DNA of 64,000 nucleotides from JAIXWP01 sp964428835 (GTDB lineage: Bacteria; Bacteroidota; Bacteroidia; Flavobacteriales_D; Sanyastnellaceae): the NCBI GenBank assembly GCA_964428835.1, contig CAYRZQ010000011.1:1-64000 (forward strand). The letters run 5' to 3'. The notes beneath the pieces were generated by a model. The model did no database searches, was not told where the DNA came from, and was given only the letters and a program-made list of their open reading frames with translations. This document shows, in pieces, positions 27,417-35,389 of this stretch (position 1 is the first letter of the stretch; each line of letters starts with the position of its first letter). The translations under genes were made by a program, and so were the position numbers.

Positions 27417-28676
27417 TTAGTAAACCTTTATTAATACCACAAAGTCCGTGATCTTCTTTAGCTGTTCCTCAAGTGATAAATCCGCCAGTAAATTTTTAGA
27501 GGGTATTTCTATATTGGCGCTCTCCAACAAGATTTGAAGGTAGCTAGATTTTACTGCGTAGCTAACGTTATCTGCATTGGTGATTTTGGCGGATACTACA
27601 CCGACGAGTTCTCCCTTTGAGTTAAATACCGGCCCTCCGCTATTTCCTGGCTGCACACCAAGGTTGGTTTGAAACGAATTGATCGCATTATTAAAACCAC
27701 TTTTAGCACTCACCCTTCCATCTGTGAATTTCGGCTCATTACCGAGACCAGATAAAAACAAAGGAAATCCAAGTGTGAAAATTGAAACTCCCAAATCCAG
27801 ATTACCCGACTTAAAGCCATAAGGAATTTCACCAATAGAAAATGATGAATCAACAATGCGCAGCAACGCAAGATCATTGGCTGGGTCGACTGATACAATG
27901 GCTAGTGGAACTTCTTTGTGCACATCTCCGGATATTATCTCCGCCATAAATTTTGAAGAACCTTCTACTACGTGATGATTGGTAACTATATATCCCGACT
28001 GAGAAATGATGAAACCCGAGCCACTTGATTTTACATCCTTAAAAGACTTTGAGTAGTTCGAGTCAACCGACTTCAAAATTAAGTTTTCAAATGAAACCTC
28101 ACTCGATTTATTGGCTACCACTACCCCAATTGAATTGCCCGTCAACTCAATCTTTCTCATCTTGAATTGAATGACATTATTGATATAAAAAACAAAGTAC
28201 TCGTCAGTAGTTGATACTCTTAAATTAACTTTATTGTTGTTGACTAATTCCGAACTATAATTCATGTCGGCCATTGTCTCGTGTACTCCTCTGGAAAAGT
28301 AGCCAATGCTAAAATATTTGTAGGAAGTAGTGAAATACAGATAATTATCCCAGTCACTGAAACCTATTAATAGTCCAGAGCTCGCTTCATTCTCTGCCCC
28401 TGACTTGATGAGGTTTGTAGAAATATCAAATTCTTCGAAGTTATGATTGACATTAATAAATCTACTAGTTCCTTTCGCAGTAAGACTGGTAATTTTGAGC
28501 TTGCCATCTTCGATGTTCGCTTTTGACATCTTGCTCTCGAAAAGCTCCCATTTATTTGTATTATCGAGAAACTCGTCGGAAAAAATAATCTTCTGTTGGC
28601 CTATTAAATCATTATGAAAAAATGAACATAAACAGATTAAGGAAGACAGAACGATAGTTCGTTTTCTGATTGACAT
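27417..28676 (-). CDS. Exported trypsin-like serine protease with N-terminal lectin-like domain
   Basis: 419 residues. Signal peptide to about residue 27. Residues about 30-205 form a beta-sandwich like the concanavalin/LamG or DUF1080 folds (DEFLDNTNKWELFE start, GLLIGFSDWDNYLYF, FYINNVIQFKM). Residues about 215-400 form an S1C (HtrA/Deg-like) protease with the whole triad: TNHHVVEG (His), DPANDLALL (Asp), QPGNSGGPVF (Ser). No PDZ domain follows, unlike typical DegP. The protease is therefore likely active outside the cytoplasm, with the sandwich domain as binding module. It is the first gene of the operon; its promoter region contains TAATTTCG on the minus strand near 28700, a weak match only. 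Confidence 0.85.
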   Translation of the reverse strand: MSIRKRTIVLSSLICLCSFFHNDLIGQQKIIFSDEFLDNTNKWELFESKMSKANIEDGKLKITSLTAKGTSRFINVNHNFEEFDISTNLIKSGAENEASSGLLIGFSDWDNYLYFTTSYKYFSIGYFSRGVHETMADMNYSSELVNNNKVNLRVSTTDEYFVFYINNVIQFKMRKIELTGNSIGVVVANKSSEVSFENLILKSVDSNYSKSFKDVKSSGSGFIISQSGYIVTNHHVVEGSSKFMAEIISGDVHKEVPLAIVSVDPANDLALLRIVDSSFSIGEIPYGFKSGNLDLGVSIFTLGFPLFLSGLGNEPKFTDGRVSAKSGFNNAINSFQTNLGVQPGNSGGPVFNSKGELVGVVSAKITNADNVSYAVKSSYLQILLESANIEIPSKNLLADLSLEEQLKKITDFVVLIKVY

Positions 28677-28782
28677 TGATTAAAGGTTGTGCCGCGAAAT
28701 TAGTTAAAATCATTCAAACAATCGCAAATCGCCCATTTGAAGATTACATTAACAAATGCAATTCAGAAGCTACATAACAATA

Positions 28783-28812
28783 AACCCCACATTATCAAAA
28801 TAATGTGGGGTT
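28783..28812 (-). terminator. Intrinsic terminator of the LytTR response-regulator gene
   Basis: AACCCCACATTAT (28783-28795), loop CAAA, ATAATGTGGGGTT (28800-28812): a 13-bp perfect stem 48 bases past the regulator stop codon, followed on the minus strand by a T-rich stretch. Confidence 0.8.
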
Positions 28813-28860
28813 CAAATAAAACGGGATAACTATTTATAAATCAAAAGAACTTAATTCTGT

Positions 28861-29583
28861 TTAAATTAACTTAATGCGATCCATGAGTTGGTCTTTGAAT
28901 GTTCTAGAAATCGGCACGTCTTTCGTTGGCATCTTGACATTGAAATTGGCCATATCGATATCTTCAATCATATCCATATTGATAACGAAATTTCGGTTTA
29001 CTTGAATGAATTTCTCTCTTGGTAATTTATCAATCAAGTCTTTAAGGGATATTTTACAGTTGATCATTCGCTGCCCAATACTTAATGCGCTGTATTTTCC
29101 ATCGACCTCAACAAATTCAATGTCCTTGATGTAAAGTTTCTTCAAGCGGTTGCCGACACGGGTGTACAAACATTCCTCTACAGGAGCCTTATCAGTAGTG
29201 AAACCAGAAATACTCTTGCTATGTTCGATAGCCAAGGCTACGGACCTCTTGAAGCTTACTTTTTCGATCGGCTTACTAATGAATGCCAGAGGAGTGGCAA
29301 GTTTTGCCTCGTTGAAGAACTCCTCATTACTATAAGCGGTTAAAAATAAAACTGGTGCTTTTCGAATTTCGTGCATTTTCTTGGCCAACTCAATACCATT
29401 GGTTGTTCCGTTGATACTAATGTCACAAATAACGACGTGTGGGTTTTTGACCGTAAACAACACCAAAGCATCGACAGCATTATCTGCAAAGCCAACAATT
29501 TCATGTCCCATTTCAGAGATGATCACTTCAAGGTTGGCTCTAACCACCATGTCATCTTCCACAATCAAGATCTTAGCACTCAT
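28861..29583 (-). CDS. LytTR-family response regulator
   Basis: 240 residues from MSAKILIVEDD. Receiver domain (about 1-120): acidic pair VEDD, phospho-acceptor D in ICDISINGTTNG, FLTAYSN, and the conserved Lys in FISKPIEK. LytTR DNA-binding domain (about 140-240): LYIKDIEFVEVDGKYSAL and FIQVNRNFVINMDMIEDI. The frame is open 13 codons further (to 29622), but the family start and a TACTTTG box just upstream favour 29583. No sensor kinase is adjacent; many Bacteroidota LytTR regulators are orphan or pair with a distant kinase. A terminator follows. Confidence 0.88.
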   Translation of the reverse strand: MSAKILIVEDDMVVRANLEVIISEMGHEIVGFADNAVDALVLFTVKNPHVVICDISINGTTNGIELAKKMHEIRKAPVLFLTAYSNEEFFNEAKLATPLAFISKPIEKVSFKRSVALAIEHSKSISGFTTDKAPVEECLYTRVGNRLKKLYIKDIEFVEVDGKYSALSIGQRMINCKISLKDLIDKLPREKFIQVNRNFVINMDMIEDIDMANFNVKMPTKDVPISRTFKDQLMDRIKLI

Positions 29584-29834
29584 AAGCAAAGTAGTTTTAG
29601 TAAACGAAAAATGTTTAAACAAATAAACTTGGCGTATTTCGCCGAAGCAAGCAAACTCATACCTAATTTTTTCACTTCATACCCCCAAAACTGTCAAAGA
29701 AGGTATTTTCCATTCCTTTTCATTTTTTTGGCACGGGGTATTTTTTGCGATAATGGTAAAAAAAAGGGTATGATTGGCAATTCTGAGGGAATAAAAATAA
29801 AAAGCACAAGATGCTAATAATCAGTAATTTAACC

Positions 29835-29863
29835 CTGAATTCAGAATACTGAATACTGAATAC
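29835..29863. repeat. Short intergenic repeat with palindrome CTGAATTCAG and tandem ACTGAATA units
   Basis: A perfect 10-bp palindrome CTGAATTCAG is followed by AATACTGAATACTGAATAC, about two and a half copies of an 8-bp unit. It resembles simple intergenic repeats found scattered in environmental Bacteroidota drafts; copy number elsewhere cannot be seen here. Confidence 0.45.
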
Positions 29864-30002
29864 CAACAACTTAGAAAAAAGCAACATGTGCAATACAATA
29901 AAAAACTCTCTCTTCGATTTGTACCCGAAATCATGCATTTCATGGCTCTAAGTCATTGTGACTCAACAACTGTTTAATATCCTAAAGAATTCAAAAATTT
30001 TG

Positions 30003-30010
30003 TATTTTTG
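30003..30010 (+). promoter_or_regulatory. -7 box of the clpS-M48 operon
   Basis: TATTTTTG, an exact TAnnTTTG match, 23 bases before the clpS ATG. No clear TTG at -33. Confidence 0.4.
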
Positions 30011-30033
30011 CAAGAGTTAAAACAACGTCGAGC

Positions 30034-30306
30034 ATGTCCAATTACGAATTAGAAGAAGTACTACTAGAGAATGTAGCTACCGTTGACACCAAGAAAATCG
30101 TGCTTTTCAACGATGATGTCAACACGTTCGATTTCGTGATTCAATCTCTAATCGAATTGTGCGGACACGAGCCTATTCAAGCCGAACAATGCACTCTCCT
30201 TGTGCATTACAAAGGCAAATGCGACGTCAAAGAAGGAGAATATAACAAATTAGAACCTATCTGTACTGCCCTTTTAGACAGAGGCCTCACAGCAGAAATT
30301 CAGTAA
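30034..30306 (+). CDS. clpS: ATP-dependent Clp protease adaptor ClpS
   Basis: 90 residues. The ClpS core is visible: KIVLFNDDVNTFDFVIQSL (the NDDxxTxxFV substrate-pocket motif), then CGHEPIQAEQCTLLVHYKGK, where the usual AxxxxxxxHxxG appears as cysteine-bearing variants. The C-terminal strand is GLTAEI. ClpS delivers N-degron proteins to ClpA/ClpC-ClpP. Bacteroidota ClpS often lacks part of the usual N-terminal tail, as here. It is followed 6 bases later by the M48 lipoprotein protease, so two proteolysis genes share one transcript. Confidence 0.88.
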   Translation: MSNYELEEVLLENVATVDTKKIVLFNDDVNTFDFVIQSLIELCGHEPIQAEQCTLLVHYKGKCDVKEGEYNKLEPICTALLDRGLTAEIQ

Positions 30307-30312
30307 CTTTTT

Positions 30313-31119
30313 ATGCGTAAAATCACCATTACTATGGCAATACTTCTAGGTATTGCTTACATCGTTTCTTGTACAAGAGTTCCAATTACTGGTCGAAGAC
30401 AAATGAATCTCGTGCCTGAATCGGAAATGATTGCAATGAGCCTCACTGCGTACTCTGACTTTCTAAGTCAAAATTATGTATTACCAACGAGCGACAATCG
30501 CACACAAATGGTGCAGCGCATTGGTAACAATATCAAAACTGCTTGTGAGCAATTCTTAAGAGAAAATGGACAAGAAAAACGCGTTGAAGGCTTTCAGTGG
30601 GCTTTTAACGTTGTGGATGATCCAACAGTGAATGCTTGGTGCATGCCAGGAGGTAAGGTAGTTGTGTACACTGGAATTCTTCCTGTCACACAAGATGAAA
30701 ATAGCTTAGCAGTAGTAATGGGACACGAGGTTGCACACGCCATTGCAAGACATGGTAATGAGCGCATGAGTCAAGGCTTAGTGCTCAATGCAGCAGGCGC
30801 TACGCTCGGTGTATTGATGAGTGAAAAACCAGAACTTGCTCGTGATATCTTCTTACAATCTTATGGTATTGGTAGCACGCTCGGTATGTTGGCCTATAGC
30901 CGCAATCATGAAATTGAAGCAGACAAATTGGGTCTCATTTTCATGGCAATGGCGGGATACGACCCACAAGCAAGTATTGGTTTTTGGGAAAGAATGTCTG
31001 CTGCAAGCGGCGGAGCTGCTCCACCCGAAATTATGAGTACTCACCCAAGTGATGAAACACGCATTCAAACGCTAAAGGAATTTATGCCAGAAGCTTTGAA
31101 ATATTACAAGCCAAAATAA
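30313..31119 (+). CDS. M48-family metallopeptidase lipoprotein
   Basis: 268 residues. Residues 1-20 are a lipoprotein signal with lipobox IVSC. The zinc site is GHEVAHAIARHGNER (about 139-153), with the third ligand in NHEIEADKLG (about 200). VNAWCMPGGKVVVYTGIL before the active site is typical of the BepA/LoiP/Oma1-like M48C group, which degrades misfolded envelope proteins or matures outer-membrane proteins. It acts in the periplasm, anchored to a membrane. There is no TPR domain at the C terminus, unlike BepA. Confidence 0.88.
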   Translation: MRKITITMAILLGIAYIVSCTRVPITGRRQMNLVPESEMIAMSLTAYSDFLSQNYVLPTSDNRTQMVQRIGNNIKTACEQFLRENGQEKRVEGFQWAFNVVDDPTVNAWCMPGGKVVVYTGILPVTQDENSLAVVMGHEVAHAIARHGNERMSQGLVLNAAGATLGVLMSEKPELARDIFLQSYGIGSTLGMLAYSRNHEIEADKLGLIFMAMAGYDPQASIGFWERMSAASGGAAPPEIMSTHPSDETRIQTLKEFMPEALKYYKPK

Positions 31120-31174
31120 AACTCAAACGTTCATCTCTGTGTTGAAAAGTCTGAGTTTTGAATTTCTTCAATGG

Positions 31175-31204
31175 TTGAATTTCCTTTTTCAAAAACTAAT
31201 TTTG
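31175..31204 (+). promoter_or_regulatory. Complete Bacteroidota promoter for the TPR-glycosyltransferase operon
   Basis: TTG (31175-31177), 19 bases, TAATTTTG (31197-31204); both elements match consensus. 26 bases separate it from the ATG at 31231. Confidence 0.65.
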
Positions 31205-31230
31205 AAACAGAATTTTAAACCGCCCAAAAC

Positions 31231-31560
31231 ATGATGATGCAAGACAGACTTAAAATGATTGAAACGATGTTGGAAACGAATCCTAAGGATAGTTTTCTTC
31301 ACTATGCAGCAGCTTTGGAGCATCATAAAAACGGTGATACTTTGCAGGCAATTAAAATCCTAAAGAGTATTGTAAAAAACGATCCTAACTATCTCGCCAG
31401 TTATTATCAACTCGGAAAACTTCTTGAAGAAAAAGGAAAACATCAAGAAGCAATTGACACTTACCTTGCTGGTAAAGAAGTCGCCAAACGTCAAAGCGAC
31501 ATGAAAACTCTAGGAGAACTTAGCGAAGCACTTATGCTGCTTGATGTCTACGAAGACTAA
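31231..31560 (+). CDS. Small TPR-repeat protein, 109 aa
   Basis: Two to three tetratricopeptide units: DSFLHYAAALEHHKNGDTLQ, YLASYYQLGKLLEEKGKHQE, then TYLAGKEVAKRQSDMKTLGE. No signal peptide, so a cytoplasmic protein-protein interaction role is likely. Three consecutive ATG codons begin at 31231. The glycosyltransferase start lies inside its 3' end (17-base overlap), indicating co-translation. Confidence 0.8.
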   Translation: MMMQDRLKMIETMLETNPKDSFLHYAAALEHHKNGDTLQAIKILKSIVKNDPNYLASYYQLGKLLEEKGKHQEAIDTYLAGKEVAKRQSDMKTLGELSEALMLLDVYED

Positions 31561-32668
31561 AAAGAATATCGTTTTTTATTGCAGTTCTATCTCATGGGGT
31601 GGATTAGAAATGAACACCGTGAGATATGCGGTTTGGTTGAGGGATTATGGCTACACTATAAAGCTACTCTGCGTAGCAGATTCTCCGATTCATCAAAAAG
31701 CTAAAGAGTATCAACTTGATATTGTAATCGTCGATCGCAATCGAAAATACTTTGATATCATAAATGCATTTAAAGTCGCTCATCTCATTAATCAGATTAG
31801 TGCAGATATAGTATGGTTTCGCGACACGAGAGACATGTCATTATTGAGCTGGGTCAAAAAAATTAGCTCAAAAAAATTCAAACTTCTCTACTTCCAGGCA
31901 ATGCAGTTGGGTGTTGAGAAAAAAGATCTCATTCACACCGCTCGCTTTGCTTCAATTGATTATTGGGTCTCTACCCTCGATTTTCTCAAGCAACAAGTAT
32001 TGGAGAAAACAAAAGTTTCCACCGAGAAAATGTACGTGATTCCCATTGGTGTGGATCAAACATTACTAGAAAAAAAATCTATCGATAAGCGTGAAGCCAA
32101 GCAACAGCTTGGATTAAATCCCAATAAGCTAACTGTTGCTATCATTGGTCGAATTGATCCGCTGAAGGGGCAACATATTCTCATTAATGCCGCTCAACTT
32201 TTGAATCGTGAGGATTTTGAAATTTTGATTGTCGGCGAGTCTACTCGAAATGAGAATAACCGTTATGAAGTTGAAATCAAACAGAAGATCCGTTCTTTAG
32301 GAATGCAGAACAAAATATTCTTTAAGCCATACAGTGATAATGTAGCCGCATATTATAGTGCTACAGATATTTTCGTTATGGCCTCAAAAGGAGAAACTTT
32401 TGGAACTGTGACCGTTGAAGCAATGAGCTTTGGAATTCCTGTAGTTGGTACTAATAGCAGCGGAACACCCGAGCTGTTGGATTTTGGAAAGGCGGGCTTA
32501 TTGTTTGAACCCGATAATGCAGAGGAATTGAGTATCAAGTTGCAATTGCTTTTGGATAACGTAGAAATGCGTGAGGAATTGGGGGAAAAAGGAAAGCGCC
32601 GATTCATGGCCTTTTATTCAAAACAAGCCAGTATCGACGCTTTTATTCGCTTGATAGAAAAATCTTAG
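31544..32668 (+). CDS. Glycosyltransferase family 4
   Basis: About 374 residues, GT-B fold. N-terminal acceptor lobe with SSISWGGLEMNTVRYAVWL; donor lobe with IIGRIDPLKGQHILINAAQ, ASKGETFGTVTVEAMSFGIP and GTNSSGTPELL (the E-x7-E region). This is the GT4 (retaining, sugar-nucleotide) pattern. It is cytoplasmic or membrane-peripheral; sugar and acceptor are unknown. ATG at 31544 was chosen over the adjacent TTG at 31541. The stop overlaps that of the convergent dehydrogenase-like gene (TAG 32666-32668 against the opposing stop at 32665-32667). Confidence 0.88.
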   Translation: MSTKTKKNIVFYCSSISWGGLEMNTVRYAVWLRDYGYTIKLLCVADSPIHQKAKEYQLDIVIVDRNRKYFDIINAFKVAHLINQISADIVWFRDTRDMSLLSWVKKISSKKFKLLYFQAMQLGVEKKDLIHTARFASIDYWVSTLDFLKQQVLEKTKVSTEKMYVIPIGVDQTLLEKKSIDKREAKQQLGLNPNKLTVAIIGRIDPLKGQHILINAAQLLNREDFEILIVGESTRNENNRYEVEIKQKIRSLGMQNKIFFKPYSDNVAAYYSATDIFVMASKGETFGTVTVEAMSFGIPVVGTNSSGTPELLDFGKAGLLFEPDNAEELSIKLQLLLDNVEMREELGEKGKRRFMAFYSKQASIDAFIRLIEKS

Positions 32669-34194
32669 TCGTTACAGAAACCTCCAAAAATTTCCAGTAA
32701 GAGTAATAAATCATTCGCACCTATTACTCCATTTCCATCGATATCTCCTGGACAATCTGAAGCAGTTGCAAATTGACACGTGCCGTCATCAAGAGAAGCT
32801 TGAGGATCAAAATTAGAAGCGTTTGCATAAGTGCAACCAGGTATTCCTCCCATTATTACCCAAGGAATCTGATTGGAACTGCGCGTGCATTCACCGTTGC
32901 TCGCATTCACTGAATACAGTCCTGCAACAGCCGGTGAGAGCGTCTGTGCTGTTTGTCCAGAAATAATTTGGTTGTTGTTGTACCACCAATACTGATTGGC
33001 AGAAGTAGATTCCAATTGTCCAGCTCCGTTCAGAGAAATTACTGGAGCGAACGTGCCGCAACTATCTTTAATTTTTGCAATCGTACCACCTTGACGCACG
33101 ATATAAATTTCACCAGCACTATCTTCTTGAATAGAAGTAATTGCACCACCTCCTGGGCCATAGTTGGTCGAGGTCCATCCATTAGCGGCGCTGCCAGCGA
33201 TACCATAGATATCGCCATCACAATAGTCGGTGAAGAAATAAATTCCACTCATGGCTGGATATTTTGCACCACGATAAACGACGCCTCCCGTTATCGAACA
33301 AAAATTTGTGGGCGCCGAATGAGAATAAACTTGAACAGGTGCGAGCATGGTTGACTGTGCAGCGCAACCAGCAGTATTGTATGCAGCATTTCCTTCATAG
33401 CAGCGCCAGCCATAATTTTCCCCTCCTGTTGAAGTAGAAGGCGTCATATTCACCTCTTCCCACGCATTTTGTCCAACGTCTGCCAACCATAAATCTCCTG
33501 TTTGACGATCAAAGGAAAACTTCCATGGGTTGCGCAAACCGTAAGACCATATTGCGGGTTGTGTATTAGGCACGCCAACAAAAGGATTCGTTGGTGGAAT
33601 AGAAAATGGATTTCCATTATCTACATCGATACGCAACATTTTTCCGAGAAGATCATTGAGATTCTGCGCGCGGTTTCCTGGGTCACCACCGCTTCCGCCG
33701 TCTCCCATACCAATATAAAGGTATCCATCAGGACCAAATGCTATATGACCTCCATTGTGATTTCCGAAGGGTTGAGCAATCGTCATAATCGTCGTCGCAG
33801 AGGAAGCATTCGCAACGTTAGGATCACCACTTACCTGATAGCGCGCGATGATTGTCGTGCCTGAGGTATTGGTATAATTGATATAAAAAAATCCATTAGT
33901 AGCATAGTTGGGGTGAAAAGCCATGCCTAATAATCCCTGTTCACCTCCTGTAGAAATCATACCTGTGATATCGAGAAACTTGCCTATATAAGCTCCCGTG
34001 GTATCAATAATCTCAATGTCACCCTGATTTTTTTCTAAAATAAAGAGACGATGATCTCCGCAATGGTAGAGCCCAACAGGTCCGGAAAGTCCAGAATAAA
34101 ATTCTTCGATTTCTATTTGAACTGGCGTAACGTTTTGAGTAAAGCCATTTAAGAAATTTAGTGTAAGAAGGAATAAAAGAAAAATATGGCGCAT
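32665..34194 (-). CDS. Secreted PQQ-dependent glucose/sorbosone dehydrogenase-like protein with modular C terminus
   Basis: 509 residues. Signal peptide (MRHIFLLFLLTLNFLNGFT). Six-bladed propeller of the soluble aldose sugar dehydrogenase type (about 25-375): GGEQGLLGMAFHPNY, GGHIAFGPDGYLYIGMGDGG, SYGLRNPWKFSFD, ENYGWRCYEG. A linker follows with two tail modules: GCTYANASNFDPQASLDDGT (about 455-475) and CPGDIDGNGVIGANDLL (about 483-505), a dockerin-like calcium loop ending LLEIFGGFC. Such tails are common in marine Flavobacteriales secreted enzymes. There is no standard T9SS domain, so the tail itself may serve sorting or attachment. Its substrate is a guess (sugars). Promoter box TATATTTG lies at 34213-34220. 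Confidence 0.85.
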   Translation of the reverse strand: MRHIFLLFLLTLNFLNGFTQNVTPVQIEIEEFYSGLSGPVGLYHCGDHRLFILEKNQGDIEIIDTTGAYIGKFLDITGMISTGGEQGLLGMAFHPNYATNGFFYINYTNTSGTTIIARYQVSGDPNVANASSATTIMTIAQPFGNHNGGHIAFGPDGYLYIGMGDGGSGGDPGNRAQNLNDLLGKMLRIDVDNGNPFSIPPTNPFVGVPNTQPAIWSYGLRNPWKFSFDRQTGDLWLADVGQNAWEEVNMTPSTSTGGENYGWRCYEGNAAYNTAGCAAQSTMLAPVQVYSHSAPTNFCSITGGVVYRGAKYPAMSGIYFFTDYCDGDIYGIAGSAANGWTSTNYGPGGGAITSIQEDSAGEIYIVRQGGTIAKIKDSCGTFAPVISLNGAGQLESTSANQYWWYNNNQIISGQTAQTLSPAVAGLYSVNASNGECTRSSNQIPWVIMGGIPGCTYANASNFDPQASLDDGTCQFATASDCPGDIDGNGVIGANDLLLLLEIFGGFCND

Positions 34195-34212
34195 AGGGGT
34201 TTAGATTTTAAT

Positions 34213-34220
34213 CAAATATA
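34213..34220 (-). promoter_or_regulatory. -7 box for the sugar-dehydrogenase-like gene
   Basis: TATATTTG on the minus strand, exact TAnnTTTG, 18 bases before the ATG at 34194. Confidence 0.4.
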
Positions 34221-34246
34221 ATGAATACATGAATTCACATTTGAGT

Positions 34247-34254
34247 TAAGTTTG
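34247..34254 (+). promoter_or_regulatory. -7 box directly before the PagL-like gene
   Basis: TAAGTTTG, exact TAnnTTTG, ending 4 bases before the GTG start at 34259; leaderless spacing. No TTG is evident at -33. Confidence 0.4.
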
Positions 34255-34258
34255 AACC

Positions 34259-35389
34259 GTGAGGCAATTGATATTGACATTATTTCTGATCCTTCTTCAT
34301 GCAAGTGTCAGCGCGCAAAGCCGGGCAAGGCAAGACAGCAGCGCTACTACATCACTGCATTGGACGATTCAACCTCAGTTTGGCTTCATCATCCCACATC
34401 GTTCTGAAATGCTTCATCTCATTCAAGGGCATTCCAGAGGGATCAACCTTCAATTGTTGAGACAAACAAGCGGAAAAAAAGCCTGGGAACGCAACTATCA
34501 ATGCCCAGAAGTTGGTGCCGATTTATATTACAACTTTACTGGAAATGCAGAACAATTGGGGCATCAACTTGCACTCTCCTATTTTGTAAGGCTCCCAATT
34601 CGCCGTCTCAAGATTGCGACGACGAGAACTAAATTTTTCAACCATACTTTGGGACTTGGAATAGGTATGGGATATAATACTAAGACTTGGGACCTTGAAA
34701 CGAATACACAAGCTCAAGTGATTGGGTCTCACATCAACGCGGCATTATCTATCGAATACCTCGCTCATTTTTTTTCATCCAAAAAAATCGCTTTAAGCGG
34801 TGGAATGCGATTGACACATTTTTCAAATGGCGCTTTCAGTTTACCAAATCTGGGTACAAATAACATCGCGCTCGTGCTCAATCTCACTCAAAAATCGAAA
34901 CAGCCATTGCAAAAAGAAAATTCGAGAGATAAGGTCAATCGTAAGAATTCTCTAATGGTATCGCTCACCGGTGGGTTGAAGGAAATTCCGCCGCCCTATG
35001 GAAAGAAATACGGTAGTGTGACCTTCAATGCTATTGGACAAAGAAGATTCACCTACAAATCTTCGCTGGCAGTAGGTAGTGAAGTGATGTTTAATAGCGC
35101 AGTTAAAACGCTTCGCAATCGCAACTCTGAGACCACCACTGGCTGGGAAAAAAATGCACAGTTAAGTATGGTGATAGGTTATGGTTTGAATTTCGATAGA
35201 TTACAATTGAGAATACTGCAAGGTTTCTATGTACTAAATCCCTGGCAAGCTGATGGATTATTCTATCAACGAGTAACTCTATGTTATCACATCACTGATA
35301 GGCTCCAAGCACTCATAGGTTTGAAAACGCACTTTGCAAAAGCCGATCATTCAGAAATTGGAATAGGATATACGATACATGGTAAATAA
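34259..35389 (+). CDS. PagL-like acyloxyacyl hydrolase (lipid A 3-O-deacylase family)
   Basis: 376 residues from a GTG. Signal peptide (LILTLFLILLHASVSAQ). The remainder is an outer-membrane barrel. RLTHFSNGAFSLPNLGTN (about 181-198) carries the His-Ser pair and Asn-x-Gly of the PagL active site. The first half (FGFIIPHRSEMLHLIQGHSR, AWERNYQCPEVGADLYYNF) resembles the Bacteroidota branch of the family. PagL removes an acyl chain from lipid A in the outer membrane. The chain is longer than enterobacterial PagL (about 185 residues) because a second barrel-like stretch follows. The head-GIN lipoprotein gene overlaps it by 11 bases. Confidence 0.75.
   Translation: MRQLILTLFLILLHASVSAQSRARQDSSATTSLHWTIQPQFGFIIPHRSEMLHLIQGHSRGINLQLLRQTSGKKAWERNYQCPEVGADLYYNFTGNAEQLGHQLALSYFVRLPIRRLKIATTRTKFFNHTLGLGIGMGYNTKTWDLETNTQAQVIGSHINAALSIEYLAHFFSSKKIALSGGMRLTHFSNGAFSLPNLGTNNIALVLNLTQKSKQPLQKENSRDKVNRKNSLMVSLTGGLKEIPPPYGKKYGSVTFNAIGQRRFTYKSSLAVGSEVMFNSAVKTLRNRNSETTTGWEKNAQLSMVIGYGLNFDRLQLRILQGFYVLNPWQADGLFYQRVTLCYHITDRLQALIGLKTHFAKADHSEIGIGYTIHGK

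Larger units (their letters stand above)
29584..30033 (+). other. Intergenic region, about 450 bp, no gene supported
   Basis: Between the divergent LytTR regulator and clpS. A 148-codon plus-strand frame reaching 29817 is antisense to the regulator over half its length and looks accidental. The region holds a short repeat (29835-29863) and the clpS -7 box (30003-30010). No RNA gene was recognised. Confidence 0.5.

Noticed and set aside
29371..29817. 148-codon plus-strand frame
   Set aside because: Half of it is antisense to the LytTR regulator; the rest has no signal, domain or promoter.
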